Source: Martinezella rhizogenes (GTDB taxonomy: Bacteria; Pseudomonadota; Alphaproteobacteria; Rhizobiales; Rhizobiaceae). Taken from it: 64,000 bases of DNA. Both the position numbers and the translations under genes were made by a program. The notes under the pieces are model-generated. The model saw only the letters and a program-made list of their open reading frames with translations. It did not search any database and was not told the DNA's origin. Where the stretch lies: contig NZ_JUHG01000014.1 of the NCBI RefSeq assembly GCF_000799715.1, positions 248,001 to 312,000 of the forward strand. The letters are read 5' to 3'. Each line of letters opens with the position of its first letter. Position 1 is the stretch's first letter. Positions 8,939 through 17,450 of the stretch are shown piece after piece.

Positions 8939-9314
8939 GGGTAGCTCTCCCTTTATTGGAATTGTGAAGGCACAATAGGATCAAACGGCGGCGGAAACCA
9001 GAGTGATCCCACTCTGGGCTCCAGCGCCACTTGGGAAAAGAATCTCCCAAATGACGTCCTTGGGGAAGGTTTTTTTAAGCTGCTCAGGTGGCGATGAAGG
9101 CTGCCATGACGGCGGGGATAGCCGCGGCGATGGAAAATGCGCCGCTATCGGTGAGCAAGGCTGTGTGTCATGGTGATCTTCCTCTAGAGACAAGTGGTTG
9201 CTCTAACGCAGCATTCCAGTCTTTTCAAGCGGTTGTGCTGGGCGCTCGAATACACTACCAAAGGCTTAACCGCCTGCCGAACCACGTTGTCGAAACCATG
9301 CTGCAAAGGCCGCC
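8939..9314. other. Intergenic region with small inverted repeats upstream of cysK
   Basis: This 376-base gap holds no convincing protein gene. Perfect inverted repeats occur at 8998-9005/9010-9017 (CCAGAGTG, CACTCTGG) and 9031-9036/9045-9050 (TTGGGA, TCCCAA). A short CCTT-GGGG-AAGG hairpin at about 9059-9070 is followed by seven T on the plus strand. The series could be a plus-strand small RNA ending in a terminator, or structure in the cysK leader. A minus-strand mini-frame of 8 codons with a GAGGAA ribosome site starts near 9171 but is too short to support. Confidence 0.35.
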
Positions 9315-9872
9315 ATGTCCTCCGCATTGCTCCTGATCGACCTTCAGAACGCCATCCTGACCGGTCTTGGCACGCCAGCGCGTCAGCCGGCGATCGACGC
9401 CGCTCTGGAGACAGTCGTGGCAAAGCTCGCCGCATTGAAGCGCGAGGCCCGCGCCGCCGGCATTCCCTCCTTCATCGTCCAGCATGATGGCCATGGGACC
9501 CATCGCCTGGCCAAGCGCGGCGAGGGCTGGCAGTTGCGCCGCGAAATTGCGCCGGAGGCCGGCGATGCCGTAGTTCACAAGGCGAGTTCGGATTCCTTCT
9601 TCGAGACGGATCTCGAGCAGCGCCTGCGCGCTCGCGGCATCACCCATCTCGTCATCGGCGGCTGCATGACGCAATTCTGCGTCGACACCACGGCCCGACG
9701 GGCCGTCTCCCTCGGCTTCGATGTGACCTTGATCAGCGACGGTCATACGACCGCCGATATGGGCCAGCTCTCGTTCGAGGCGATTGTCTCCCATCACAAT
9801 ATGCTGCTTGACGGCTTCGACGCCGGGCCGCATGAAATCAAGCTTGTCCCGACGGCCCAAATCGCCTTCTGA
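9315..9872 (+). CDS. Isochorismatase-family cysteine hydrolase
   Basis: The 185-residue protein belongs to the cysteine hydrolase superfamily that includes nicotinamidase and isochorismatase. The likely catalytic triad is visible: Asp9 in LLIDLQ, Lys89 in VVHKASSDSFF, and Cys122 in TQFCVDTTARRA, with a GGCMT stretch just before. The substrate, probably an amide or enol ether, cannot be assigned. It is followed after 22 bases by a LysE-type exporter and a histidine phosphatase gene on the same strand, so the three may form an operon. Confidence 0.85.
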   Translation: MSSALLLIDLQNAILTGLGTPARQPAIDAALETVVAKLAALKREARAAGIPSFIVQHDGHGTHRLAKRGEGWQLRREIAPEAGDAVVHKASSDSFFETDLEQRLRARGITHLVIGGCMTQFCVDTTARRAVSLGFDVTLISDGHTTADMGQLSFEAIVSHHNMLLDGFDAGPHEIKLVPTAQIAF

Positions 9873-9894
9873 CAATCTCCCAGCCGGAGCCCCG

Positions 9895-10527
9895 ATGCCG
9901 CATCTGACCAGCATGATCGCCTTTTCCCTGATCGCCCTCGGCATGGTGCTGACGCCGGGGCCGAACATGATCTATTTGATATCGCGATCGATCTCGCAGG
10001 GGCCGGCAGCCGGGCTGATTTCGCTTGGCGGCGTCGCCTGCGGCTTTGTCTTCTACATGCTGTCCGCCGCCCTCGGCATTACCGCCTTCGTCTTTGCCGT
10101 GCCCTTTGCCTATGACGCGCTTCGTCTTGCAGGTGCCGCCTATCTCGTCTGGCTTGCCTGGAATGCGCTGAAGCCTGGTGGCCGCTCCGCCTTTCAGGTG
10201 CGCGAACTACCGAAGGACAGTAAGCGCCGGCTCTTCACTATGGGCTTGGTGACCAGCCTGTTGAACCCGAAAGTGGCAATCCTCTATCTGTCGCTTCTGC
10301 CGCAATTCATCGACCCCGCCGCCGGCAGCGTCTTCACCCAGTCTCTCGCCCTCGGTTTCACGCAGATCGTTATCAGCGTGACATTCAACGCCATCTTCGC
10401 GCTGACGGCCGGCTCCATCGCGATCTTCTTCGCCCAGCGTCCGGCCTTCATGCTGGTGCAGCGCTGGCTGATGGGTACTGTGCTGGCCGGCCTCGCCGTG
10501 CGCATGGCAGTCGAGGCGCAACGGTAA
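9895..10527 (+). CDS. LysE/RhtB family amino-acid exporter
   Basis: The 210-residue membrane protein starts with the family signature FSLIALGMVLTPGPNMIYLISRSISQG. About six hydrophobic segments are spread along its length, and a conserved LLNPKVAILYLSLLPQFI lies in the middle. Members export amino acids such as lysine, threonine or homoserine lactone; the substrate here is unknown. ATG 9895 gives the family's normal N-terminus; the reading frame extends upstream into the previous gene without similarity. Its TAA overlaps the next gene's ATG by one base (TAATG), indicating translational coupling. Confidence 0.92.
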   Translation: MPHLTSMIAFSLIALGMVLTPGPNMIYLISRSISQGPAAGLISLGGVACGFVFYMLSAALGITAFVFAVPFAYDALRLAGAAYLVWLAWNALKPGGRSAFQVRELPKDSKRRLFTMGLVTSLLNPKVAILYLSLLPQFIDPAAGSVFTQSLALGFTQIVISVTFNAIFALTAGSIAIFFAQRPAFMLVQRWLMGTVLAGLAVRMAVEAQR

Positions 10528-11162
10528 TGCGGACGGTTCCGCAGAAACTCGTTGTGGGGCTGCTCTGCCTCGCCTCTTTCTGCGGTTCCGCGTCAATGGC
10601 TATGACGGCAGATGGGGCGACACAGACGATCGTCTTCCTGCGTCACGGCGAAAAGCCGGCGGCCGGCCTCGGTCAGCTCAGTTGCCAGGGGCTCAATCGC
10701 GCTCTGGCGCTGCCGCCGGTGCTCACCCGTCTCTTTGGCAAGCCGGCCGCGATCTTCGCGCCCGATCCGTCGAAGCAAAAGGACGATTCAGGCATTTCCT
10801 ATGATTATGTCCAGCCGCTTGCGACCATCGAGCCGACCGCCATTGCTCTCGGCTTACCGGTCGACACCAGCTTTGGTTATGACGATGTCGACGGCCTGAA
10901 GGCGGCGTTGGAAAAGCCGGACTATCGCGGAAAGCTCGTCTTCGTCGCCTGGGAGCATAAGCAGATCGTCGATGTCGCCCGCGAGTTGATGGCCGACAAT
11001 GGCGGTGATGCCAAGGTGGTGCCGAAATGGCATGGCAAGGATTTCGATGGGCTCTATGTCCTGCGCATTACGCGCAACGGCTCATCGTCAAATACCGCCT
11101 TCGAGCGGCTGACCGAAGGCCTCGATGGCCAATCGGAAAGCTGCCCTATCCCGGCGAAGTAG
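10527..11162 (+). CDS. Exported histidine phosphatase-like protein
   Basis: The 211-residue protein has a signal-peptide-like N-terminus (hydrophobic residues 8-24, then SASMAMTADGA) followed by IVFLRHGEKP at about residues 35-44. This is the RHG motif of the histidine phosphatase superfamily, with His40 as the expected phospho-acceptor. A second conserved point, FVAWEHKQI near residue 137, supplies the distal His. It probably acts in the periplasm on an unknown phosphoester. It is translationally coupled to the LysE exporter gene. Confidence 0.75.
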   Translation: MRTVPQKLVVGLLCLASFCGSASMAMTADGATQTIVFLRHGEKPAAGLGQLSCQGLNRALALPPVLTRLFGKPAAIFAPDPSKQKDDSGISYDYVQPLATIEPTAIALGLPVDTSFGYDDVDGLKAALEKPDYRGKLVFVAWEHKQIVDVARELMADNGGDAKVVPKWHGKDFDGLYVLRITRNGSSSNTAFERLTEGLDGQSESCPIPAK

Positions 11163-11164
11163 GA

Positions 11165-11467
11165 TCAGAAAACCGGCCGCATGAAGCTGCGCTCATAGCT
11201 GAGGATGCAGCGCGTCTCTTCCGCATAGGCAAAGGCGGCTTGGCATTCGGCGTCCTCGGCCATGCGCTGCCGGTAGGTCTCGTAGTCGGCAAGGCTCGAG
11301 AAGCTGAAGAGCGCCAGCGCGATGTTGTTGGCGCCCTCATGCGGCATGAAATAGCCGTGATGCGTGCCGCCCAGCCGATTGACGAGTGGGATCCAGAGCT
11401 TGGCGTAATGTTCGAATTCAGCGAGCTTGTAGGGATCGATCGTATAGCGGAGATAGCAGGTGATCAT
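11165..11467 (-). CDS. NIPSNAP family protein
   Basis: This 100-residue protein is a single NIPSNAP domain, a ferredoxin-like dimeric alpha-beta barrel fold. It shows MITCYLRYTIDPYKLAEFEHYAKLWIPL, then LGGTHHGYFMPHEGANNIALALFSF and a C-terminal ETRCILSYERSF. Bacterial members are stand-alone small proteins of unknown biochemical role, some implicated in small-molecule modification. The gene overlaps the stop of the upstream transporter gene by four bases (11464-11467), so the two are probably co-translated. Its end is only two bases from the convergent phosphatase gene. Confidence 0.85.
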   Translation of the reverse strand: MITCYLRYTIDPYKLAEFEHYAKLWIPLVNRLGGTHHGYFMPHEGANNIALALFSFSSLADYETYRQRMAEDAECQAAFAYAEETRCILSYERSFMRPVF

Positions 11468-12378
11468 TCGATGGTTCCCTTGGAAAGATCAGCGCTTTTA
11501 GGACGCGGCAGCGGGATCGTCCAGCCGAGGTTCATGCCTGCCGCAGCAGCCAGGATGATTACCGCGCCGATGATTTGCGCCACGCCAAGCACATGGCCGA
11601 AGGCGAAGCGGTCGACGACGATGGCGGCGATCGGGTAGATGAAGGACAGCGCGCCGGTCAGGTGGGTCGGCAGCTTCTGGATGGCGCCATACAGCAGCAC
11701 ATACATCAGTCCGGTATGGACTATGCCCATCGTCGCCAGAATGGACCATCCGCCGGCATCTTGCGGCAAGGCAGAGAAATCCGTGAAGGGTGCGAGCATC
11801 AGGATGCCGGTCGAGACCTGGATCAGCGCGATCAGATGGGGCGGCGTGCCTTTCAGCCATTTGGCGGCGATGGCCGCCAGCGCATAGAAGAAGGCGGCAC
11901 TGAGCGAGAGCAGGATGCCGGTGAGATAGCTGCCCGCAGCGCCTGTCTGCGCGGATTTGCCTTCGACGATGACAATCATGCCGGCAAAGGCGAGGCCCAG
12001 CCAGAAAAGCTTGGTGAGCGTGATCTTCTCGCCGAGAAACAGCGCGCCGAGGCCGAGCAGCATGAAAGGCTGGGTGTTGTAGACGGTGGTGGCGATCGAG
12101 ATGGAAGCATGCGAATAGGCGGCGAATAGCAGCAGCCAGTTGAGGACGATGGCGATGCCGCCGCCAACCGCGATTGCGAACGTCCGCAGGCTGAGGATGC
12201 CGGGACGCAGGAGGCCCATGGTGCCACAGATGACGAGAAGCGTCAGCGCGCCGATCAGGCAGCGCCAGAAAACGACGCCGGTGACAGGCTGCCCCGACAT
12301 CAGCACGAACCAGCCGATCGTCCCCGAAATCAGCATTGCCGCCGTCATTTCCGCTGTGCCGCGTCTTATCTCGTTCAT
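11464..12378 (-). CDS. EamA (DMT) family transporter
   Basis: The 304-residue protein has about ten transmembrane helices in two EamA repeats of the drug/metabolite transporter superfamily. Recognisable parts are the SGTIGWFVLMSG start of helix 1 and QPFMLLGLGALFLGEKIT at the end of the first repeat. The substrate is not predictable; members export amino acids or metabolites. A divergent Lrp-family regulator gene begins 108 bases away, a common pairing in which the regulator controls the exporter. Confidence 0.88.
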   Translation of the reverse strand: MNEIRRGTAEMTAAMLISGTIGWFVLMSGQPVTGVVFWRCLIGALTLLVICGTMGLLRPGILSLRTFAIAVGGGIAIVLNWLLLFAAYSHASISIATTVYNTQPFMLLGLGALFLGEKITLTKLFWLGLAFAGMIVIVEGKSAQTGAAGSYLTGILLSLSAAFFYALAAIAAKWLKGTPPHLIALIQVSTGILMLAPFTDFSALPQDAGGWSILATMGIVHTGLMYVLLYGAIQKLPTHLTGALSFIYPIAAIVVDRFAFGHVLGVAQIIGAVIILAAAAGMNLGWTIPLPRPKSADLSKGTIE

Positions 12379-12486
12379 TGTCCGGGCTCCCCTTTGTTGA
12401 GCCTGATAATATTGCCGCCAGCGCGCATATGATATAGGTTTGATAAAGATTTTTGGCCTGTGGTCCTAATTATATGAGGTGATGAT

Positions 12487-12951
12487 ATGGGTTTGCCTAA
12501 TACGGCTATGGAGCTCGATGCGATCGACCAGCGGATGCTGGAGGCGCTCGCGCGCAATGCCCGGATTTCGTTGAAGGAGCTGGCGGAAGCGGCGGGCTTG
12601 TCCTCGCCGAGTGCCGCCGAACGCGTGCGGCGGCTGGAGGAGCGCGGCGTCATCGCGGCGTTCACGGTGGATATCGCGCCGGAAGCAATCGGCTATCCCT
12701 TGCAGGCGATCGTCCGCATCCGGCCGCTGCCCGGCCAATTGCATGTGGTCGAGCGGATCATCCAGCAGACCCCGGAGTTCATCGAATGCGACAAGGTCAC
12801 CGGCGACGACTGTTTCATCGGCCGCCTGGTGGTGCGCTCGATGGGCGACCTTGACGGTATCCTCGACAAGATTACCGAACGTGCCGAAACCAATACGGCA
12901 ATGATCAAGGCAACTCCCGTCAAACGTCGGCTGCCGCCGCTTTCGCGCTAA
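12487..12951 (+). CDS. Lrp/AsnC family transcriptional regulator
   Basis: The 154-residue protein has a winged-helix DNA-binding domain at residues 8-68 (LDAIDQRMLEALARNARISLKELAEAAGLSSPSAAERVRRLEERGVI) followed by an RAM effector-binding domain with DDCFIGRLVVRSMGDLDGILDKI. It is divergent from the EamA exporter gene and probably regulates it in response to an amino acid. ATG 12487 has an AGGTGAT ribosome site; a second in-frame ATG lies at 12508. The length is normal for the family. Confidence 0.9.
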   Translation: MGLPNTAMELDAIDQRMLEALARNARISLKELAEAAGLSSPSAAERVRRLEERGVIAAFTVDIAPEAIGYPLQAIVRIRPLPGQLHVVERIIQQTPEFIECDKVTGDDCFIGRLVVRSMGDLDGILDKITERAETNTAMIKATPVKRRLPPLSR

Positions 12952-12961
12952 AACTCTCCCA

Positions 12962-13432
12962 TTACACGCCGGTCGAGCCGAAGCCGCCGGCGCCCCGCGC
13001 CGTGTCGCTGACTTCGGTGATTTCGGCGACACGGACTTGCGTGACCGGCGCGATCACCACCTGGGCGATGCGCATGCCGCGCGTGATCTCGAATGGTTCC
13101 TCGCCGAGGTTGATCAGCAGCACCTTCACTTCGCCGCGATAGTCGCTGTCAATCGTGCCGGGAGTGTTGAGGCAGGTGATGCCATGCTTGAAGGCGAGAC
13201 CGGAACGTGGGCGGATCTGGGCCTCGAAACCCTCGGGGATCTCAAAGATGAAGCCGGTTGGAACCAGAGCTCGCTTGCCGGGAGCGATCGTCAGTGTCTC
13301 GCCGTCTTCGATGGCCGCGCGCAGGTCCATGCCGGCTGCGCCCTTGGTCTCATAGGCGGGTAGGTCGAGGCCCTGGCCATGGGCAAGGCGGATGAGGTTC
13401 AGCGTCGGGCGCGTATCGGTGTGAATGGTCAT
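12962..13432 (-). CDS. dut: dUTP diphosphatase
   Basis: This 156-residue trimeric dUTPase hydrolyses dUTP to dUMP and pyrophosphate, preventing uracil incorporation and supplying thymidylate synthesis. All five family motifs are visible: GAAGMDLRA, RPRSGLAFKHGI, GTIDSDYRGEVKVLLIN, RIAQVVIAP and the C-terminal GAGGFGSTG. The length is typical. It lies 10 bases from the convergent Lrp gene and is divergent from prfC. Confidence 0.97.
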   Translation of the reverse strand: MTIHTDTRPTLNLIRLAHGQGLDLPAYETKGAAGMDLRAAIEDGETLTIAPGKRALVPTGFIFEIPEGFEAQIRPRSGLAFKHGITCLNTPGTIDSDYRGEVKVLLINLGEEPFEITRGMRIAQVVIAPVTQVRVAEITEVSDTARGAGGFGSTGV

Positions 13433-13522
13433 ACGGCATTAGTTTGCGCGTGAGCGCCCAAGGTCAATTGCAATCCGGCCTCCGAAACGCTAGATACGCC
13501 GCAATTCACAGGATTCACACGC

Positions 13523-15106
13523 ATGGCCGAAAGTCTCGCCGAGGCGGTCTCCCGCCGCCGCACATTCGCTATTATCGCTCACCCGGACGCGGGCAAGACG
13601 ACGCTCACCGAAAAGCTGCTGCTGTTCGGCGGCGCCATTCAGCTTGCCGGTGAGGTCAAGGCGAAGAAGGATCGTATCCAGACGCGCTCCGACTGGATGA
13701 AGATCGAGCGCGAACGCGGCATCTCGGTCGTGACCTCGGTCATGACCTTCGAATATGAAGGCAATGTCTTCAACATTCTCGACACGCCCGGCCACGAAGA
13801 CTTCGCCGACGACACCTATCGCACGCTGACAGCCGTCGACGCCGCCGTCATGGTCATCGATGCGGCCAAGGGTATCGAGCCTCGGACGCTGAAGCTGTTC
13901 GAAGTCTGCCGCATGCGCGACATTCCGATCATCACTTTCATCAACAAGATGGACCGCGAAAGCCGCGATCCCTTCGAGATTCTCGATGAAGTGGAAGAAA
14001 AGCTGGCGCTGGATACGGCGCCGATCACCTGGCCGATCGGCCGGGCAAAGAGCTTCTGCGGCTCCTATCATCTGGCCGACAACACCGTGCGCGGTTCCGA
14101 CAGGGAAATCGAACCGACCCGTGTCAACGGCCCGCGGAGCGTCGCCGACAGGCTGCCGGAAAACGAGCGGCAAGCCTTCATCGACGAAACGGAGCTGGCG
14201 ATCGAAGCCTGTCGTCCCTTCGACCGGGCATCTTTCCTTGAAGGGCACATGACGCCTGTCTTCTTCGGCTCGGCGCTGCGCAACTACGGTGTCCGCGATC
14301 TCATCAACGCGCTCGGCGAGTTCGCGCCGCCGCCGCGCGATCAGGTCGCCGATATCAGGACGGTTCACGCCACCGACGACAAGATGACGGCTTTCGTCTT
14401 CAAGATCCAGGCCAACATGGACCCGAACCATCGCGACCGCATCGCCTTTGCCCGCATCTGCTCCGGCAAGCTCGAGCGCGGCATGAAGGCGCGGCTGTCA
14501 CGCACCGGCAAGCAGCTCGGCCTGACCGCGCCGCAATTTTTCTTCGCCTCGCAGCGCCAGCTCGCCGACACCGCCTATGCCGGCGACGTGGTCGGTATTC
14601 CGAACCACGGGACGCTCCGCATCGGCGACACGCTGACCGAGGGTGAATCCCTCGTGTTCCAGGGTGTACCGAACTTCTCGCCGGAAATCCTGCGCCGCGT
14701 CCGTCTCGAAGACGCGATGAAGGCAAAGAAGCTGAAGGAAGCCTTGCAGCAGATGGCGGAAGAAGGCGTCGTGCAGCTCTTCTCTCCGGAAGACGGCTCG
14801 CCCGCCATCGTCGGTGTCGTTGGCGCGCTGCAGCTCGACGTCTTGAAAGAGCGGTTGATGGGGGAATACGGCCTGCCGGTCTCCTTCGAAATGTCTCGCT
14901 TCTCCGTCTGCCGCTGGATCTCGGCGGAGCAGCCTGCCGACCTCGACAAGTTCCTCACCGCCCGTCGCGGCGACATCGCCCGCGACCTCGACGGCGACCC
15001 GGTCTTCCTCGCCCAGGACGGCTTCTCGCTGCGCTACGAGTCAGAACGTTATCCGGCTATCAAAATGGTCGCGATCAAGGAATATCACGCCTTCAAGGCG
15101 GCGTGA
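13523..15106 (+). CDS. prfC: Peptide chain release factor 3
   Basis: The 527-residue GTPase recycles RF1 and RF2 from the ribosome after peptide release. G motifs are at the N-terminus: AHPDAGKTT (G1), DTPGHEDF (G3) and NKMDRE (G4). The RF3-specific EDAMKAKKLKEALQQMAEEGVVQLF lies near residue 400, and the end is KEYHAFKAA. The stop codon lies within a palindromic hairpin (15081-15110). A decayed second copy of this gene's 3' end is found 2.3 kb downstream, beyond a tetracycline-protection-like gene. Confidence 0.96.
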   Translation: MAESLAEAVSRRRTFAIIAHPDAGKTTLTEKLLLFGGAIQLAGEVKAKKDRIQTRSDWMKIERERGISVVTSVMTFEYEGNVFNILDTPGHEDFADDTYRTLTAVDAAVMVIDAAKGIEPRTLKLFEVCRMRDIPIITFINKMDRESRDPFEILDEVEEKLALDTAPITWPIGRAKSFCGSYHLADNTVRGSDREIEPTRVNGPRSVADRLPENERQAFIDETELAIEACRPFDRASFLEGHMTPVFFGSALRNYGVRDLINALGEFAPPPRDQVADIRTVHATDDKMTAFVFKIQANMDPNHRDRIAFARICSGKLERGMKARLSRTGKQLGLTAPQFFFASQRQLADTAYAGDVVGIPNHGTLRIGDTLTEGESLVFQGVPNFSPEILRRVRLEDAMKAKKLKEALQQMAEEGVVQLFSPEDGSPAIVGVVGALQLDVLKERLMGEYGLPVSFEMSRFSVCRWISAEQPADLDKFLTARRGDIARDLDGDPVFLAQDGFSLRYESERYPAIKMVAIKEYHAFKAA

Positions 15107-15110
15107 TATT
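15079..15110 (+). repeat. prfC 3' end hairpin, left copy of a direct repeat
   Basis: The 32 bases here recur at 17384-17415 with one mismatch (31 of 32 identical). Each contains the 11-bp inverted repeat AATATCACGCC/GGCGTGATATT around an 8-base loop. In this copy the hairpin covers the prfC stop codon (15104-15106) and may serve as its terminator, although no T-run follows. Confidence 0.9.
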
Positions 15111-15199
15111 CGGGCATTTGTCAGCAAAGGCCACGGGCGGTCGGCTTGTGGCCTATCGCGGGTTCCGGAGCGGCCGCAAGAATTCTTCTGATATGGTGG

Positions 15200-17179
15200 C
15201 TAATTTTCCTTTTCGCTTGGCGGATTGGTCCCGGCGAGATTTCGGCGCATGCGCAGCAGATATTCGGCCCGATTGAACGGATCGGCGCCCGAACGCCGCC
15301 GCGACCGCTGTGGACCAGTCACTGGAGCATAGTGATCAAAGGAAGATTCCATGGTCCCTAGGCCGCTTGTCAGCCCTGGCACTTGTTGTTGGATGCTCTG
15401 GATCATCACGGACGCTATGGTGCCTTCCAGTCGGACAACATCGTTGGCCACCGTGGAATCCTTTGTTGATGCGCCGGATTTCGCAAGCAAGGTGAGCAAG
15501 CCGTTCAACGTCGCCGCGGGAGCTTCGATGTAAAAACGGTCGACCGGCTCACATACGACGGTTTGTGCGGCCGACAGAGCAGTTGCCAGCACCAGAGGTG
15601 TCAACTGCCGAAAATCAGCGGCAGTGCTCGTCGGCGAACTCTGCCGGGCCGCGGTCATAGCCACATGGCAATCAATAACCTGCCAGCCGCAGATGCCCTG
15701 TTTAAGCGTTTCAAATACGGTTTCCTCGACCGCCCGATAAAAGCTTGCGGGCATCTGACCTACGTCCACTTCCAGCGCGAAGCTGTTGCTCGCCCCTGCC
15801 GGCCGCGGTTCGACACGCAGCCCGACTGTCGCGATAAATGGATTTGGGTCCTTGAATATGATTTCGAGGCCAGTGCCAGTTCCAACGAGCCTCTCCACGC
15901 AGATGACCGTGCTTTCCTCAAAGGTCGCCTCGAGACCGAAGTCCGTCAGTAGGGTTGATTGGATGACTTCCTTTTGCACCTCGCCATAAAGTGACACGAA
16001 GACTTCGTTTACCTCCTCGTTCCTGCGCAGGTTGATCAAGGGGTCCTGTTCGGCCAGCTGGTTCAGTGCCAGCCAGAGCGCAGCATGATCGGAGGGCCGC
16101 CGGGCTAGGACGCGGGTTTCGAGGGTGGGCGGAGCAAAATTAGCATGAGCAACTGAAAGTAGGTCGGTTCCCACCGCGTCGCCGATCCGCGCGCCGCCGA
16201 GCCCGCTTATGCGGGCGATCTGCCCGGCGCGGACACTGGCAACGCTATGAATCCGGCCGGCCCCGAAAACATGGATTCCGGTCACCCTTGCCGGGCCTTT
16301 GGGCAAACGCAGATATTGCCGGAGCTGGATCGTGCCGGATGCCAGGCAGATATAAGACAGCTTTTCGCCGCCCCATCCACGCTCGATCTTGAAGATTTTT
16401 CCGACAACCGGACCGTCCGGGTCGAGGCGGCGATGGGGGAGCATCGTCGCAATGGCCGATGTCACGGCAGCCACGCCAACGCCGGTCGTCGCCGCTCCTG
16501 CGAATGCCGGATGCACCAGGCCTCTAGCGACCTGATCAGCCAAGGAGCGCTGAAACCTTTCGGTGGTCAGGCGATCAGGGGCCTGGACATAGTCGCCCAG
16601 CAGCGCGTCGTCATTTTCCGCCAGTGCTTCGCATAGGGCCGTGAAAAGCGGTTCACGTCCCAGGTCGAATGCCTCCACCCGAGCAAGCTTGCTGCCGGCA
16701 TCGATGACGGACGACATGGCAATGGGCCGAACCGGCAATTGGGTGGCAATGGCCCCCAGCACGTCATCATAGCGCGCGCCGAGACGATCAACCTTGTTGA
16801 TGAAGAACAGGAATGGAACGGCAAGACGTCGCAGCGCCCGCACCAGCACACGCGTCTGTGCTTGTACGCCTTCAACCGCCGAAACAACGACCACGGCGGC
16901 GTCCAGCAATCCAAGTACCCGCTCGACCTCGGCGATGAAGTCAGGGTGACCGGGCGTGTCGATCAGATTAACGACCGTATCGCCGATGGTAAAAGACACC
17001 ACCGCGGCCCTGATCGTGATGCCACGTTGCCGTTCGAGTTCGAGACTATCCGTTTGCGTGCTGCCGGTATCGACACTGCCGAGCTTGTCGATGACGCCGG
17101 CGTCAAAAAGCAGTCGTTCGGTAAGGCTAGTCTTGCCTGCGTCTACATGGGCCAGGATGCCCAGATTCAAAGTGCGCAT
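15200..17179 (-). CDS. Tetracycline ribosomal-protection-like GTPase (Tet(M)/Otr(A) family)
   Basis: The 659-residue EF-G-like GTPase has G1 AHVDAGKT at residues 10-17, G3 DTPGH at 74-78 and G4 NKVD at 128-131, then EF-G domains II to V. The ribosomal-protection signature SPTSTAADFR is at about 515-524, corresponding to the domain IV loop that displaces tetracycline from the ribosome. The whole protein looks closest to the actinobacterial Otr(A) type. It is transcribed toward prfC and is flanked by two copies of the prfC 3' end, which suggests insertion. Whether it confers resistance or has a housekeeping role is unknown. Confidence 0.85.
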   Translation of the reverse strand: MRTLNLGILAHVDAGKTSLTERLLFDAGVIDKLGSVDTGSTQTDSLELERQRGITIRAAVVSFTIGDTVVNLIDTPGHPDFIAEVERVLGLLDAAVVVVSAVEGVQAQTRVLVRALRRLAVPFLFFINKVDRLGARYDDVLGAIATQLPVRPIAMSSVIDAGSKLARVEAFDLGREPLFTALCEALAENDDALLGDYVQAPDRLTTERFQRSLADQVARGLVHPAFAGAATTGVGVAAVTSAIATMLPHRRLDPDGPVVGKIFKIERGWGGEKLSYICLASGTIQLRQYLRLPKGPARVTGIHVFGAGRIHSVASVRAGQIARISGLGGARIGDAVGTDLLSVAHANFAPPTLETRVLARRPSDHAALWLALNQLAEQDPLINLRRNEEVNEVFVSLYGEVQKEVIQSTLLTDFGLEATFEESTVICVERLVGTGTGLEIIFKDPNPFIATVGLRVEPRPAGASNSFALEVDVGQMPASFYRAVEETVFETLKQGICGWQVIDCHVAMTAARQSSPTSTAADFRQLTPLVLATALSAAQTVVCEPVDRFYIEAPAATLNGLLTLLAKSGASTKDSTVANDVVRLEGTIASVMIQSIQQQVPGLTSGLGTMESSFDHYAPVTGPQRSRRRSGADPFNRAEYLLRMRRNLAGTNPPSEKEN

Positions 17180-17350
17180 GAACCCTCAGCTTCTCAGAAT
17201 TTCGAATGTGATTTTCGTGAGAAGTGAATCGGCGCATTGGAACCTCTACATGCTGATAGCTATGGCCTGATGCGGAACCCTCTGCGGTTTTACAGAGGCG
17301 CGGGCCAAACTCTAAAGGCGTATCCGAAGGTATGTCAACAAGGCCATAGT

Positions 17351-17415
17351 GCTGCGTTGATGGTGAACGCTATCCGTCATCAGGGAATATCACGCCGTCA
17401 AGGCGGCGTGATATT
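17351..17415 (+). pseudogene. Decayed copy of the prfC 3' end, right copy of the direct repeat
   Basis: Positions 17384-17415 match 15079-15110 at 31 of 32 bases. Upstream, GAACGCTATCCG (17365-17376) matches GAACGTTATCCG in prfC (15044-15055), and GCTGCGTT (17351) matches GCTGCGCT (15028), with short gaps between them. The copy thus looks like a degenerate prfC tail that is no longer attached to a gene. It lies between the start of the Tet-like gene and the end of the aldo/keto reductase gene, so the two prfC tails bracket the Tet-like gene. Confidence 0.75.
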
Positions 17416-17450
17416 GGGGACTATGGAGCGGGAGCCCCTGGCTTCGGCTC

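Noticed and set aside
9140..9175. An 8-codon minus-strand frame (MTHSLAHR) with a good ribosome site before cysK
   Set aside because: It is too short to tell from chance, with no run of a single amino acid that would suggest attenuation and no adjoining terminator on that strand.
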